Below are positions 1-8,006 of a stretch of DNA of 64,000 bases, piece by piece. The notes below the pieces were generated by a model, which did not search any database, was not told the DNA's origin, and was given only the letters and a program-made list of their open reading frames with translations. Origin of the DNA: Burkholderiales bacterium C2 (GTDB taxonomy: Bacteria > Pseudomonadota > Gammaproteobacteria > Burkholderiales > Burkholderiaceae_C); contig SCOI01000008.1 of the NCBI GenBank assembly GCA_005503085.1, forward strand, positions 1-64,000, written 5' to 3'. The first letter of the stretch is position 1. Every line of letters begins with the position of its first letter. The position numbers were made by a program, and so were the translations under genes.

Positions 1-65
1 TGCTCCAGCACCATGCGCACGGCACGCTCACGTACCTCAGGGGAAAACTTCGGGGACTTCTTCAT
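1..65 (-). CDS. IS3-family transposase OrfA, N-terminal fragment (cut by window edge)
   Basis: The reverse strand from 65 downwards encodes an N-terminus beginning MKKSPKFSPEVRERAVRMV. This is the classic start of the small OrfA protein of IS3-family insertion sequences, which carries the helix-turn-helix DNA-binding part of the transposase. Only about 21 codons lie inside the window, so it cannot be judged whether the element is intact. A terminal inverted repeat follows within 50 bases of the start codon, as expected for this family. The IS subgroup (IS407-like or other) is not decidable here. Confidence 0.8.
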   Translation of the reverse strand, partial: MKKSPKFSPEVRERAVRMVLE

Positions 66-92
66 GGCTCCATTCTCTACAGTTGAAGCCTC

Positions 93-113
93 CTCGAAAC
101 CCGGGGCGATTCA
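93..113 (-). repeat. Terminal inverted repeat of the IS3-family element
   Basis: Read on the minus strand this is TGAATCGCCCCGGGTTTCGA, the usual TGAA..GCCCCGGG type end of many IS3-family elements. It lies just upstream of OrfA, so position 113 is the likely right boundary of the insertion sequence and chromosome begins at 114. The other end and any target duplication are outside the window. Confidence 0.65.
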
Positions 114-205
114 CCCGACCGCGTGCCGAACCTTAGGAGTGAGGCCTACGTGCGCGGTAAGCGGACCAGCCAGCGGAGTTGGCGTAGTTCCGTTTGACCA
201 ACCGG

Positions 206-496
206 TTATGGTTTTTTCGATTTGCTGTAAACATTCTTCTCATACCAAGTCTCGGATCGGACTTCCCCAGGCGCAGCCTCAAGCATCTCCACGATGCGGG
301 CGACTGGAACCTGAACTAAGTGTTGCCCCGCTTCAAACTCAAGCCATAGCGATTCGCCGGAGCCATCGGCTACAACGGTCAGCAGGGAATGGCCAATGCC
401 GGCGATGTCCGCGAACAGCTCAAGCTGCTTGCCCGCGTCAACGGTTCCAACCCATTGAAGTCGAACTTCCGGACGGACTATGGTGCGGCTACTCAT
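206..496 (-). CDS. Small hypothetical protein (96 aa)
   Basis: I do not recognise this protein. It has a balanced composition with alternating beta-like stretches (LLTVVADGSGESLWLEF) and ends in a basic tail (YSKSKKP). It has no signal peptide or membrane segment. It stands alone next to the IS end, and its codon use is less GC-biased than the genes that follow, which hints at acquired DNA. The opposite-strand reading frame over the same bases gives a protein rich in Arg, Cys and Pro and is less credible. The 290 bases between this gene and the next hold nothing I can identify. Confidence 0.5.
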   Translation of the reverse strand: MSSRTIVRPEVRLQWVGTVDAGKQLELFADIAGIGHSLLTVVADGSGESLWLEFEAGQHLVQVPVARIVEMLEAAPGEVRSETWYEKNVYSKSKKP

Positions 497-786
497 GACT
501 CATGACTGTGTTGTAGCGGTATCGCTAACGATTCTTGCCAAACATTTGAGCATGAGACCGTACCGCCCCGCCACCAGCATTGAACGTGATGCTCGGACGG
601 AGCGAGGGTTTGCCGGGGGAAAGACTTGTTTTCATTCCGTTCGACAGGATTGTCGGCACCCTTCGACTGGCCCTCCGCATCTGGCGGCGCTTCGTGGTCC
701 TCGCATTTCGACCCGTCTCCATGAGGCGTGAGCCCCCCGCCTCCCGGTGTATCGTCCACAGCTCCACCCCAGCACGGACAACCTCT

Positions 787-1725
787 GTGAGCACACCACC
801 CTTGACCTCGCCCTATCCGATCGGCACGCCGGGCACGCCCTGGGGCGCTGCCGAGAAGGCTGCCTGGCTGGCCCGCCAGCGGCTGCAGCGCAGCTATGCC
901 GCCGAGGTGGTCGAGCCGCTGAAGGCCGGCTTGCCGGCGCAGGCCGAGCTGTTCCAGTACGGTTCGCTCGACTATGCCCGCCTGGGGTTGGACGGCTACC
1001 CGCTTTATGCGCTGCGCAGCCGCGCCTGGCATGCGGATCGTCCCGTGGTGCTGGTCACCGGCGGGGTCCATGGCTACGAGACCAGCGGCGTGCAGGGCTG
1101 CCTGCAGTGGCTGAAGCACGAGTTCGGCCGCCATGCCGAGGTCGTCAATCTGCTGCTCCTGCCCTGCATCAGCCCCTGGGGCTACGAGACCATCAATCGC
1201 TGGAACCCCGACGCGCTGGACCCGAACCGGCAGTTCAAGCCGGACAGCCCGGCCGCCGAGTCGGCGCTGGCGATGGCCTGCGTCGCGGCCACCTGCCGCC
1301 GTGTCGATCTGCATATCGACCTGCACGAGACCACCGACAGCGACAACAGCGAGTTCGGCCCCGCCAAGGCCGCGCGCGACGGCAAGGACTTCGACTGGCA
1401 TGCGATTCCCGATGGCTTCTACCTGGTCGGCGATGTCGAGCGGCCGGTGCCCGAGTTCCAGCGTGCGCTGATCGAGGCCGTGCGCCGCGTCACGCACATT
1501 GCCGAGGCCGACGAACAGGGTTGCATCATCGGCGAGCCGCTGCAGCAGCCGGGCGTGATCAACTATGCCAAGCGATCGCTGGGCCTGTGCGGCGGCATCA
1601 CCGGCGCGCGCTTCGTCAGCACCACCGAGGTCTATCCGGACAGCCCGCTGGCCAGCGCGGCCCAGTGCAACGAAGCGCAGGCGGTGACGATCACGGCGGC
1701 GATCGACTATCTGCGGCGCGCTTGA
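787..1725 (+). CDS. M14 family metallocarboxypeptidase-like hydrolase
   Basis: This is a 312-residue zinc hydrolase of the M14 / succinylglutamate desuccinylase-aspartoacylase superfamily. The zinc ligands appear as GGVHGYETSG (His95, Glu98) and LHIDLHETTD (His176 or His180). TTEVYPDS near residue 281 supplies the expected catalytic glutamate. I chose the GTG at 787 because upstream codons of the same open frame look non-coding and the protein then begins just before the family core. No signal peptide is seen, so it is probably cytoplasmic. The substrate is unknown; peptidase or deacylase activity on a small amide is the family expectation. Confidence 0.75.
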   Translation: MSTPPLTSPYPIGTPGTPWGAAEKAAWLARQRLQRSYAAEVVEPLKAGLPAQAELFQYGSLDYARLGLDGYPLYALRSRAWHADRPVVLVTGGVHGYETSGVQGCLQWLKHEFGRHAEVVNLLLLPCISPWGYETINRWNPDALDPNRQFKPDSPAAESALAMACVAATCRRVDLHIDLHETTDSDNSEFGPAKAARDGKDFDWHAIPDGFYLVGDVERPVPEFQRALIEAVRRVTHIAEADEQGCIIGEPLQQPGVINYAKRSLGLCGGITGARFVSTTEVYPDSPLASAAQCNEAQAVTITAAIDYLRRA

Positions 1726-1772
1726 GCGCAGAACTACCCGCCGGACTTCTTGCAAGCCCCTAGGCTGCATCG

Positions 1773-3008
1773 ATGGACTCGCTGATCGCCGCTTCCGCGC
1801 GGGCGCTCGCCGCCGGTGACCCGCTCGGCGCGCTCAAGCGCGTGGCCTTGCGCGAGGATCCGCCGGCGCTGGCGCTGCGCGGCATCGCGATGGCCCAGCT
1901 CGGCGAGCACCTGCGGGCGCGCGAGCTGCTGGGCCGTGCGGCCCGCGGCTTTGGCAGCCATGAGGCGCTGGCGCGGGCGCGCTGCCTCGTCGCACAGGCC
2001 GAGGTTGCGCTGGCGATGCGCGAGCTCGGTGGCTCGCCGCACCTGCTGGCGCAGGCGGTGCTGACGCTCGAGGCTCATGGGGACCGCGCCAATGCGCTGC
2101 ATGCGCGCCTGGTCGCGGTGCGCCGGCTGCTGCTGCTGGGGCGTCTCGATGCGGCGGACCAGGCCCTGGCGCCGCTCGATGCGCGCGGCCTGCCGCCGGC
2201 GCTGGCGGCGGTGGCCGCGCTCAGTGAGGCGGAGCTGGCGCTGCGCCGGCTGCGCACCGGCGCGGCCGAGGCGGCCCTCGATCGCGCGCAGGCCGCGGCT
2301 GAGCAGGCCCGGGTGCCGGCGCTGCAGGCTGAGGTGGCCGAGGCCCGGGCCGCGCTGCACAGGCCTGCGGCCCGGTGCTTGTCGGCGGGTGCCGCGCCGC
2401 GGATGCTGCGCCTGGCCGAGGTCGAGGCGCTGCTGAGCTCGCCGGTGCTGGTGGTCGATGCCTGCCGACGGGGCCTGCAGCTGGCCTCGGCCGAAGGCGC
2501 CTTGTGGCGGCCGCTGGCGCGCCGGCCGGTGCTGTTCGCGCTGGCGCGGGCGCTGGCAGCGGCCTGGCCGGGTGATGTCGATCGCGAGGGCTTGATCGAG
2601 ACGGTGTTCCGCAGCCGCGATCCGGACGACACGCACCGAGCCCGCCTGCGGGTCGAGATCGGCCGGCTGCGCGGGCTGCTCGCGCCGCTGGCCGGCATCG
2701 ACGCCACGGCGCGCGGCTATGCGTTCAAGCCCAGCGACGGCCGCGCGCTCGTGCTGCTGGAGCCGCCGATCGCCGGCGAGCAGGCGGCGCTGCTGGCCCT
2801 GCTGGCCGATGGTGCGGCCTGGTCGACCTCGGCGCTGGCGCTGGCCCTGGACGCCAGCCAGCGCACGGTGCAGCGGGCTCTGGCCGAGCTTCAGGCGCAG
2901 GGCCAGGTGCGCGCCATCGGGCGGGCGCGGGCACAGCGCTGGCTGGCGCCGTCGCTGGCGGGATTCACGACGATCTTGTTACTCCCTGCCGCGCTGCCGA
3001 TTGCATAG
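1773..3008 (+). CDS. Large helix-turn-helix regulator with TPR-like N-terminus
   Basis: This 411-residue protein has three visible parts. Residues 1 to about 205 are Ala/Leu-rich helical repeats resembling TPRs. About 225-320 resemble a winged-helix effector domain with an RLRVEIGRLRGLL recognition-type helix. About 335-395 form a second helix-turn-helix (ALALDASQRTVQRALAELQAQGQV). It starts the four-gene block with the beta-propeller, DUF899 and membrane proteins, and 44 bases separate it from the next gene. It is probably the transcriptional regulator of that block, but this is inferred from position. The signal it senses is unknown. Confidence 0.6.
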   Translation: MDSLIAASARALAAGDPLGALKRVALREDPPALALRGIAMAQLGEHLRARELLGRAARGFGSHEALARARCLVAQAEVALAMRELGGSPHLLAQAVLTLEAHGDRANALHARLVAVRRLLLLGRLDAADQALAPLDARGLPPALAAVAALSEAELALRRLRTGAAEAALDRAQAAAEQARVPALQAEVAEARAALHRPAARCLSAGAAPRMLRLAEVEALLSSPVLVVDACRRGLQLASAEGALWRPLARRPVLFALARALAAAWPGDVDREGLIETVFRSRDPDDTHRARLRVEIGRLRGLLAPLAGIDATARGYAFKPSDGRALVLLEPPIAGEQAALLALLADGAAWSTSALALALDASQRTVQRALAELQAQGQVRAIGRARAQRWLAPSLAGFTTILLLPAALPIA

Positions 3009-3052
3009 AGTGGCTGCCAGGCGCCGATTCCGAGCGCCATCAGGAGAGCCCC

Positions 3053-3718
3053 ATGACCCTCAAGACCCATGAAGCCCGCGTGCAGGCCGCCGAGATCGTG
3101 CGCGAGTACGGCCCCTTTGCCGGTGCCGACAAGATCGCCGGCGTCACCCACGACGGCCAACGCGTCTGGGCCGCCACCGGCGCGGCGCTGCTGGCCTTCG
3201 ACCCCGCCAGCGGCGAATCCGTGCGCCGCCTGGATTGCCCCTGCGATGCCGGCACCGCCTTCGACGGCACCCATCTCTATCAGATCGCCGAGTCGCGCAT
3301 CGACAAGATCGATCCCGCCAGCGGCCGGATGCTGGCCTCGATCCCGGCGCCCGGCCAGGGCAGCGACTCAGGCCTGGCCTGGGCCGAGGGCAGCCTGTGG
3401 GTGGGGCAGTACCGCGACCGCAAGATCCATCAGATCAACCCCGAGACCGGCGCGCTGCTGCGCACCATAGCGTCCGACCGCTTCGTCACCGGCGTGAGCT
3501 GGGTCGACGGCGAGCTGTGGCACGGCGTCTGGGAGGGCGAGGAGAGCGAGATCCGCCGCATCGACCCGGCCAGCGGCACGGTGCTGGAGCGCCTGCAGAT
3601 GCCGCCGGGCACCGGCGTCAGCGGGCTCGAATCCGACGGGGCCGAGCTCTTCTACGCCGGCGGCGGCGAGAGCGGCAAGGTGCGCGCCGTGCGCCGCCCG
3701 AAGTCGGCTCGGTCCTGA
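3053..3718 (+). CDS. Beta-propeller (Vgb/PQQ-repeat-like) protein
   Basis: The 221-residue protein contains repeated blades of the type 'VWAATGAALLAFDPASG', 'IDKIDPASGRML', 'IHQINPETGALL' and 'IRRIDPASGTVL', spaced about 40-45 residues apart. This is typical of the virginiamycin B lyase-like or PQQ-repeat propeller superfamily. About five blades can be counted. No signal peptide is present, so a cytoplasmic scaffold or ligand-binding role is likely. It lies between the regulator and the DUF899 gene, separated from the latter by 28 bases, and is probably co-transcribed. Its exact function is unknown. Confidence 0.7.
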   Translation: MTLKTHEARVQAAEIVREYGPFAGADKIAGVTHDGQRVWAATGAALLAFDPASGESVRRLDCPCDAGTAFDGTHLYQIAESRIDKIDPASGRMLASIPAPGQGSDSGLAWAEGSLWVGQYRDRKIHQINPETGALLRTIASDRFVTGVSWVDGELWHGVWEGEESEIRRIDPASGTVLERLQMPPGTGVSGLESDGAELFYAGGGESGKVRAVRRPKSARS

Positions 3719-3746
3719 TCCATTTCTTTGCAGCAAGGAGCATCCC

Positions 3747-4538
3747 ATGAGCACTGTGATGGCCGATACCGGCACCCATTCCGTCGTATCCCGCGAGCGC
3801 TGGCTGGCCGAGCGTCTCAAGCTGCTGGCCCGCGAAAAGGAGTTGACCCGTCTGCAGGACCAGCTGGCCCGCGAGCGCCGCGCGCTGCCCTGGGTCAGGG
3901 TGGAGAAGGACTACTGCTTCGACACACCCGACCGGGGCCGGCGCACGCTCGCCGAGCTGTTCCAGGGCCGCCGCCAGCTGCTGGTGCAGCATTTTATGTT
4001 CGCCCCCGGCTGGGAGCAGGGCTGCAAGAGCTGCTCCTTCATGGCCGATCACCACGATGGCATGAACGTGCACCTGGCCCAGCGCGATGTCAGCCTGCTG
4101 GTCGTCTCGCGCGCGTCGCTGGCCGAGATCGAGCGCTTTCGCCGGCGCATGGGTTGGCAGTTCATGTGGGTGTCCTCGCAGGGCAGCGACTTCAATCAAG
4201 ACTTCGGCGTCAGCTTCACCCCGCAGCAGCAGGCCGCCGGCGCGGTCCCCTACAACTACACGTTGCAGCCCTTCCCGCACGCGGAGGCGCCCGGCATCAG
4301 CCTGTTTTATATGGACGATGTCGGCGATGTCTTCCACACCTACTCGCGCTACGGCCGCGGCGTCGAGGTGATGATGGGCACCTACCAGCTGCTCGACCTG
4401 ACCCCGCTGGGTCGCGGCGAAGATGGGCTGAGCTACGGCATGGAATGGCTGCGCCATCACGACCGCTACGAGCCGGACCCGCTGGCGCAGCAGCCCCGGT
4501 CGGTGGCCGGTGCCTGCTGCGGCGCGGCGCGGGCCTGA
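3747..4538 (+). CDS. DUF899 family thioredoxin-like protein
   Basis: The 263-residue protein matches the DUF899 family in its hallmark segments: the N-terminal helix LLAREKELTRLQDQLARERR, then HFMFAPGWEQGCKSCSFMADH with a CxxC pair in a thioredoxin-like fold, and FYMDDVGDVFHTYSRYGRG near the C-terminus. Members are thought to be redox-type proteins, but no reaction is established. It ends in a Cys-Cys tail (GACCGAARA). The gene sits third in the regulator-propeller-DUF899-membrane block and is followed closely by the membrane protein gene. Confidence 0.85.
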   Translation: MSTVMADTGTHSVVSRERWLAERLKLLAREKELTRLQDQLARERRALPWVRVEKDYCFDTPDRGRRTLAELFQGRRQLLVQHFMFAPGWEQGCKSCSFMADHHDGMNVHLAQRDVSLLVVSRASLAEIERFRRRMGWQFMWVSSQGSDFNQDFGVSFTPQQQAAGAVPYNYTLQPFPHAEAPGISLFYMDDVGDVFHTYSRYGRGVEVMMGTYQLLDLTPLGRGEDGLSYGMEWLRHHDRYEPDPLAQQPRSVAGACCGAARA

Positions 4539-4578
4539 GAGCCTGGGACGCGGTGGTCGGAGCGTGAGTGAGTCAGCG

Positions 4579-5133
4579 ATGAGCGAACTTTGGCCTTGGC
4601 TGGCGGTCGCGGGCGTCGGCGTGCTGCATGGCTTGAGCCCCAGCTCCGGCTGGCCGCTCGCCGCCGCCTGGGGCTTTTTCCATGCGCGCGGGCCCTCGCG
4701 GGCGCTGCGGGCCTGGCTGCCGCTGGCGCTCGGGCATCTGCTGTCGGTCGCGCTGGTGGCGGCCCTGGTGGTGACGGGCCTGGCCATCGAGCGCCGGCTG
4801 CTGCTGGGGCTGGCGGCTGGGCTGCTGATCGTCGTTGTGGTGCTGCACCTGTCCAGACCTGGTGGCGCCCGCCGGCTGCCGGCCGGCTCGCTCGGCCTGG
4901 GGCTCTGCTCCTTCATGATGGCCACCGCCCATGGCGCCGGGCTGATGCTGGTGCCCGCGCTGGTCTCGCTGTGCGTCGCGGAGACACCGGGTCGGGGGAT
5001 CAGCGCGTCGAGCCCCTTGGCCCTGGCGCTCGCGGCCCTGCTCGTTCACACCGCCGCGATGCTGCTCAGCGCTGCGGCGATCAGCCTTGGCGTTTGCCGT
5101 GGCCTTCAGGCCCTGGCGGGCCGGCGCGGCTAG
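4579..5133 (+). CDS. Hypothetical integral membrane protein
   Basis: The protein has about 184 residues with five to six hydrophobic helices, including WPWLAVAGVGVLHGLSPSSG, an AALVVTGLAI segment and LGLAAGLLIVVVVL. The motif GVLHGLSPSSGWPLAA and the later HGAGLMLVPAL place glycine and histidine inside helices, as in small transporters of the HupE/UreJ or cation-efflux type, but I cannot assign a family. ATG 4579 is chosen; an in-frame GTG at 4564 is possible. It closes the DUF899 block, 40 bases after that gene, and ends immediately before the converging AAA ATPase gene. Confidence 0.6.
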   Translation: MSELWPWLAVAGVGVLHGLSPSSGWPLAAAWGFFHARGPSRALRAWLPLALGHLLSVALVAALVVTGLAIERRLLLGLAAGLLIVVVVLHLSRPGGARRLPAGSLGLGLCSFMMATAHGAGLMLVPALVSLCVAETPGRGISASSPLALALAALLVHTAAMLLSAAAISLGVCRGLQALAGRRG

Positions 5134-7431
5134 CTAGCGAAACCCGATCCCGCGCCGCTGCCTGACCTCCGGCTTGACCCGGTGCTCGGCCTCCAGCTGC
5201 GACAGGAACTCGTCGGGCGTGAAGGCCTCGCCAAGGATCTCGACCTGCTGGCGCACGGCGGCGAAGTCGCCCGGGGTCAGCTGGTCCAGCGCGGCCAGGC
5301 GCTCGCGCTGCTCGGCGTCGAGTTCGGCCACGCCGCCCAAACCCGCTTCATGCGCGAACATGGTCTCGCGCTGCTCGGCGCGCAGGGCCTTGAAGCGGAT
5401 CTTGAAGGCGAAGCGGCGCAGCGCCGCTTCGTCGAGCTCCTCGAACAGATTGGTCGTGCAGATGAAGATGCCGGCAAAGCGCTCCATGCCGGCCAGCATC
5501 TCGTTGACCTCGCTGACCTCGTAATTGCGCTCGGCCATGCGCCGGCTGCGCAGAAAGCTGTCGGCCTCGTCGAGCAGCAGCACCGCGTCTTCATTCGTCG
5601 CGGCCTCGAACATGCGAGCCATGTTCTGCTCGGTCTCGCCGACGAATTTGCTGGCCAGATCGCTGGCCAGGCGCACCATCAGCGGCCGGCCCAAGGCCTG
5701 GGCGATGTGCTCGGCCAGCGCGGTCTTGCCGCTGCCGGGCGGGCCGTAAAAGCACAGATTGCCACGACCGCGCCGCTGCAAGGCCTCGACGATGCGCGGG
5801 ATCTCGAAGCGCGACTCGACATTCAGCAGGTCCAGCGCATAGCGGGTCACGACCTCGCGCGGACCCCGCTCATGCGACTGATGGCCCAGCGCCTTGTCGG
5901 CGTTCTGCAACTGGCGCGCGATCAGGCCCTCGGCCTCGTCCGCTGCGCCGGCCAGCTGCGCGAAGCGCACCGCGGTGCGGATCTGCGCCGGGGTCAGGCC
6001 GCGCCGCTCGGCGAGCCGGGCCGCGAACTCCGCGCTGACCGCAACATCGGACAGCGCCCGCTGCACCAGGCCCAGGCGGGCGCCGGGCGGCGGCGACTTC
6101 AGTTCGAGGTGGTACTGGAAGCGGCGCCTGAAGGCCGGGTCGATCTGCTCGATGCGGTTGGTCACCCAGATCACCGGTACCGGATTGGTCTCGAGAATCT
6201 GGTTGACCCAGGCCTTGCCCGACACCGAGCCCGAGGCCGGCGCATCGAGCGCGGCATCGAGCCGGGCCATCAGCTGCACCGTGTCGGTGGACAGCGGCGG
6301 GAACACGTCCTCGACCTCGTCGAACAGCAGGGCCACGTTCTGGCTGGCCTTCAGGAACTGCTGGCTGATCTGCAGCGAGCGGTAACGGTCGCGGCCGGAC
6401 AGCGAGTTGCCGTCGCGGTCGGCATACTCGACCTCATACAGATCGAGGCCGGCTGCCTGGGCCGCGACCTTGGCCAGTTCGGTCTTGCCGGTGCCCGGTG
6501 GGCCGTAGAGCAGCACATTGACGCCGGCCTGCTGGCGCGCGACCGCTTGGCGCAGCAGCGTGCCCAGCACGCCCAGATCCTCGGCGACGAACTGGAAGTC
6601 GCTCGGCGTCAGCTCGCTCTTGGTGGCCGGGCGGGTGAACACCGCCATCAGATCGCCCGGGGCCGGGTACTCGCGCATCAGCACCGGCGGCAGCTGGTCG
6701 CTGACCTTCATCAGATCGGCCAGATCGGTGATGTTGTGCTCCGAGATCAGGTTCTCGACCATGCCGATGCGCTCCAGCCGCGAGCCGGCGCGCAAGGCCT
6801 CGGCGACTTCCTGGGCATTGACATCGGCCACCGCCGCAATCGCCGCGAAGGCCTCCTGCGCGGTGTTGACCTTGAACTCGACCAGGGCGCCGCGCAGCTC
6901 GCGCTGGTAGCGGGCCAGGGTGCCGTAGAGCAGGATGGCGCGCTCGGCCGGATTGAGTTGCAGCAGATTGCCTAAAGCGGCAATGTTCTTCTCGACCAGG
7001 GTCGACTCCTGCTTCAACTGCCGGTCCAGCAGCTCGCAGGTGGTGGCCAGCAGGGCCAGCATGTCCTTGGGCGCGTCCTTGATGTACTCGTCGAGGTAGA
7101 AGAACAGCGTGGCCTCGGCGAAGGGGCCGTTCCAGACGCCGTGGTGCTCAAGAAACATCTCGTCGCTGAGCGCCTCGTGGCCGGTCCAGAGCTCATTGCC
7201 CTGGCAGCGTTTGGCCAGATAGGCGCGCAGCCGGGTCAGCACCCGCACCGGCCAGACCAGATGGCGGCCGGTGAAGGACAGCAGGCCGTTGAAGTCGCGC
7301 CGCAGATTGAAGCGGCCGGCATGCTTGACGGTCAGCGTCAGCACGAACTGCGAACACATGCGATCCAGCACCGGGGCCTTGGCCAGTCCGGGGGAGGGCA
7401 ATACGCGCGTGTCCGACAGACGCTTGACCAT
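5134..7431 (-). CDS. Tandem AAA ATPase (two AAA modules)
   Basis: The 765-residue protein has an N-terminal region of about 280 residues with no motif I recognise, then two AAA modules. Module 1 has Walker A GPPGTGKT at 310-317 and Walker B LLFDE at 368-372, followed by an arginine-rich DPAFRRRFQ segment. Module 2 has GPPGSGKT at 563-570, LLLDE at 618-622 and LDEAALRRF. The second module looks like a CDC48/spastin-type unfoldase. A role in ATP-driven protein remodelling is the family expectation. The partner or substrate is unknown. It is convergent with the upstream membrane protein gene and probably transcribed alone. Confidence 0.8.
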   Translation of the reverse strand: MVKRLSDTRVLPSPGLAKAPVLDRMCSQFVLTLTVKHAGRFNLRRDFNGLLSFTGRHLVWPVRVLTRLRAYLAKRCQGNELWTGHEALSDEMFLEHHGVWNGPFAEATLFFYLDEYIKDAPKDMLALLATTCELLDRQLKQESTLVEKNIAALGNLLQLNPAERAILLYGTLARYQRELRGALVEFKVNTAQEAFAAIAAVADVNAQEVAEALRAGSRLERIGMVENLISEHNITDLADLMKVSDQLPPVLMREYPAPGDLMAVFTRPATKSELTPSDFQFVAEDLGVLGTLLRQAVARQQAGVNVLLYGPPGTGKTELAKVAAQAAGLDLYEVEYADRDGNSLSGRDRYRSLQISQQFLKASQNVALLFDEVEDVFPPLSTDTVQLMARLDAALDAPASGSVSGKAWVNQILETNPVPVIWVTNRIEQIDPAFRRRFQYHLELKSPPPGARLGLVQRALSDVAVSAEFAARLAERRGLTPAQIRTAVRFAQLAGAADEAEGLIARQLQNADKALGHQSHERGPREVVTRYALDLLNVESRFEIPRIVEALQRRGRGNLCFYGPPGSGKTALAEHIAQALGRPLMVRLASDLASKFVGETEQNMARMFEAATNEDAVLLLDEADSFLRSRRMAERNYEVSEVNEMLAGMERFAGIFICTTNLFEELDEAALRRFAFKIRFKALRAEQRETMFAHEAGLGGVAELDAEQRERLAALDQLTPGDFAAVRQQVEILGEAFTPDEFLSQLEAEHRVKPEVRQRRGIGFR

Positions 7432-7505
7432 GGGGTACTCCTCACCAACCCACGCCAGTCGGCGTGTTGAGCCCCATCTTGGCGCACAGCCGCGCCGAGA
7501 ACAAG

Positions 7506-7527
7506 GCCCGGCGGGCGATTGCCGGGC
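7506..7527 (-). terminator. Possible intrinsic terminator after the DUF3567 gene
   Basis: A GC-rich inverted repeat (GCCCGGC at 7506-7512 with GCCGGGC at 7521-7527, 8-base loop) lies 17 bases beyond the DUF3567 stop codon. On the minus strand it is followed only by a broken T-run (CTTGTTCTC), so termination strength is uncertain. Confidence 0.4.
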
Positions 7528-7543
7528 GCTTGGCAGGAATTAG

Positions 7544-7834
7544 TTAGTGCATCACGACCGGCTGGTGACCCAGGCTGGCATAGGTCTCGATGAAGTCATC
7601 GAGGTCCTCTTCGGACGGGTCCTGCCCCATCAGGGTCTCGACCCCTTGCTGGAACTGCTCAGCCAGCGCGCCCTCGATGAAGATCTCCTTGCGGGCGAAC
7701 TTGTCGACGATCTCGAAACCGCCGCGGCTGAGCTGGAACTCGGGCTCGATCTCATCGGCAGCGCGCAGGCCGGCCGCGACCGGCACGTCGAACTGCACGA
7801 CGATGAAGCTGGGGGAGTTGTAAAGCATGTGCAT
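7544..7834 (-). CDS. DUF3567 family protein
   Basis: This 96-residue protein begins MHMLYNSPSFIVVQFDVP and contains GGFEIVDKFARKEIFIEG and DDFIETYASLGHQPVVMH. That is the pattern of DUF3567, a small protein found almost throughout Burkholderiales. It is acidic and has no signal or membrane segment. No function is established. A possible heat-shock-like -35 (CTTGAAA on the minus strand, near 7876-7882) lies upstream but lacks a convincing -10. The assignment to the family is strong, and it supports the taxonomic placement of the window. Confidence 0.85.
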   Translation of the reverse strand: MHMLYNSPSFIVVQFDVPVAAGLRAADEIEPEFQLSRGGFEIVDKFARKEIFIEGALAEQFQQGVETLMGQDPSEEDLDDFIETYASLGHQPVVMH

Positions 7835-8006
7835 GAAGTACTCCTGTGCCCGTTAGCTGTGGTCAGACTAAGCCCTTTCAAGCGACTTTCATGCCGACCA
7901 CGCACAAATAGTCTCAGAAAGTCCCGCGACTCGGGGGATGGGGTCTTCGCGCTTTGTGGTGGAAGCGTCACAAGATCACGGATGGGCGACCCGCTCAAAC
8001 CCTTGC

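Noticed and set aside
7876-7882. CTTGAAA resembling a heat-shock (sigma-32) -35 box upstream of DUF3567
   Set aside because: No matching CCCCAT-type -10 was found at the proper distance.
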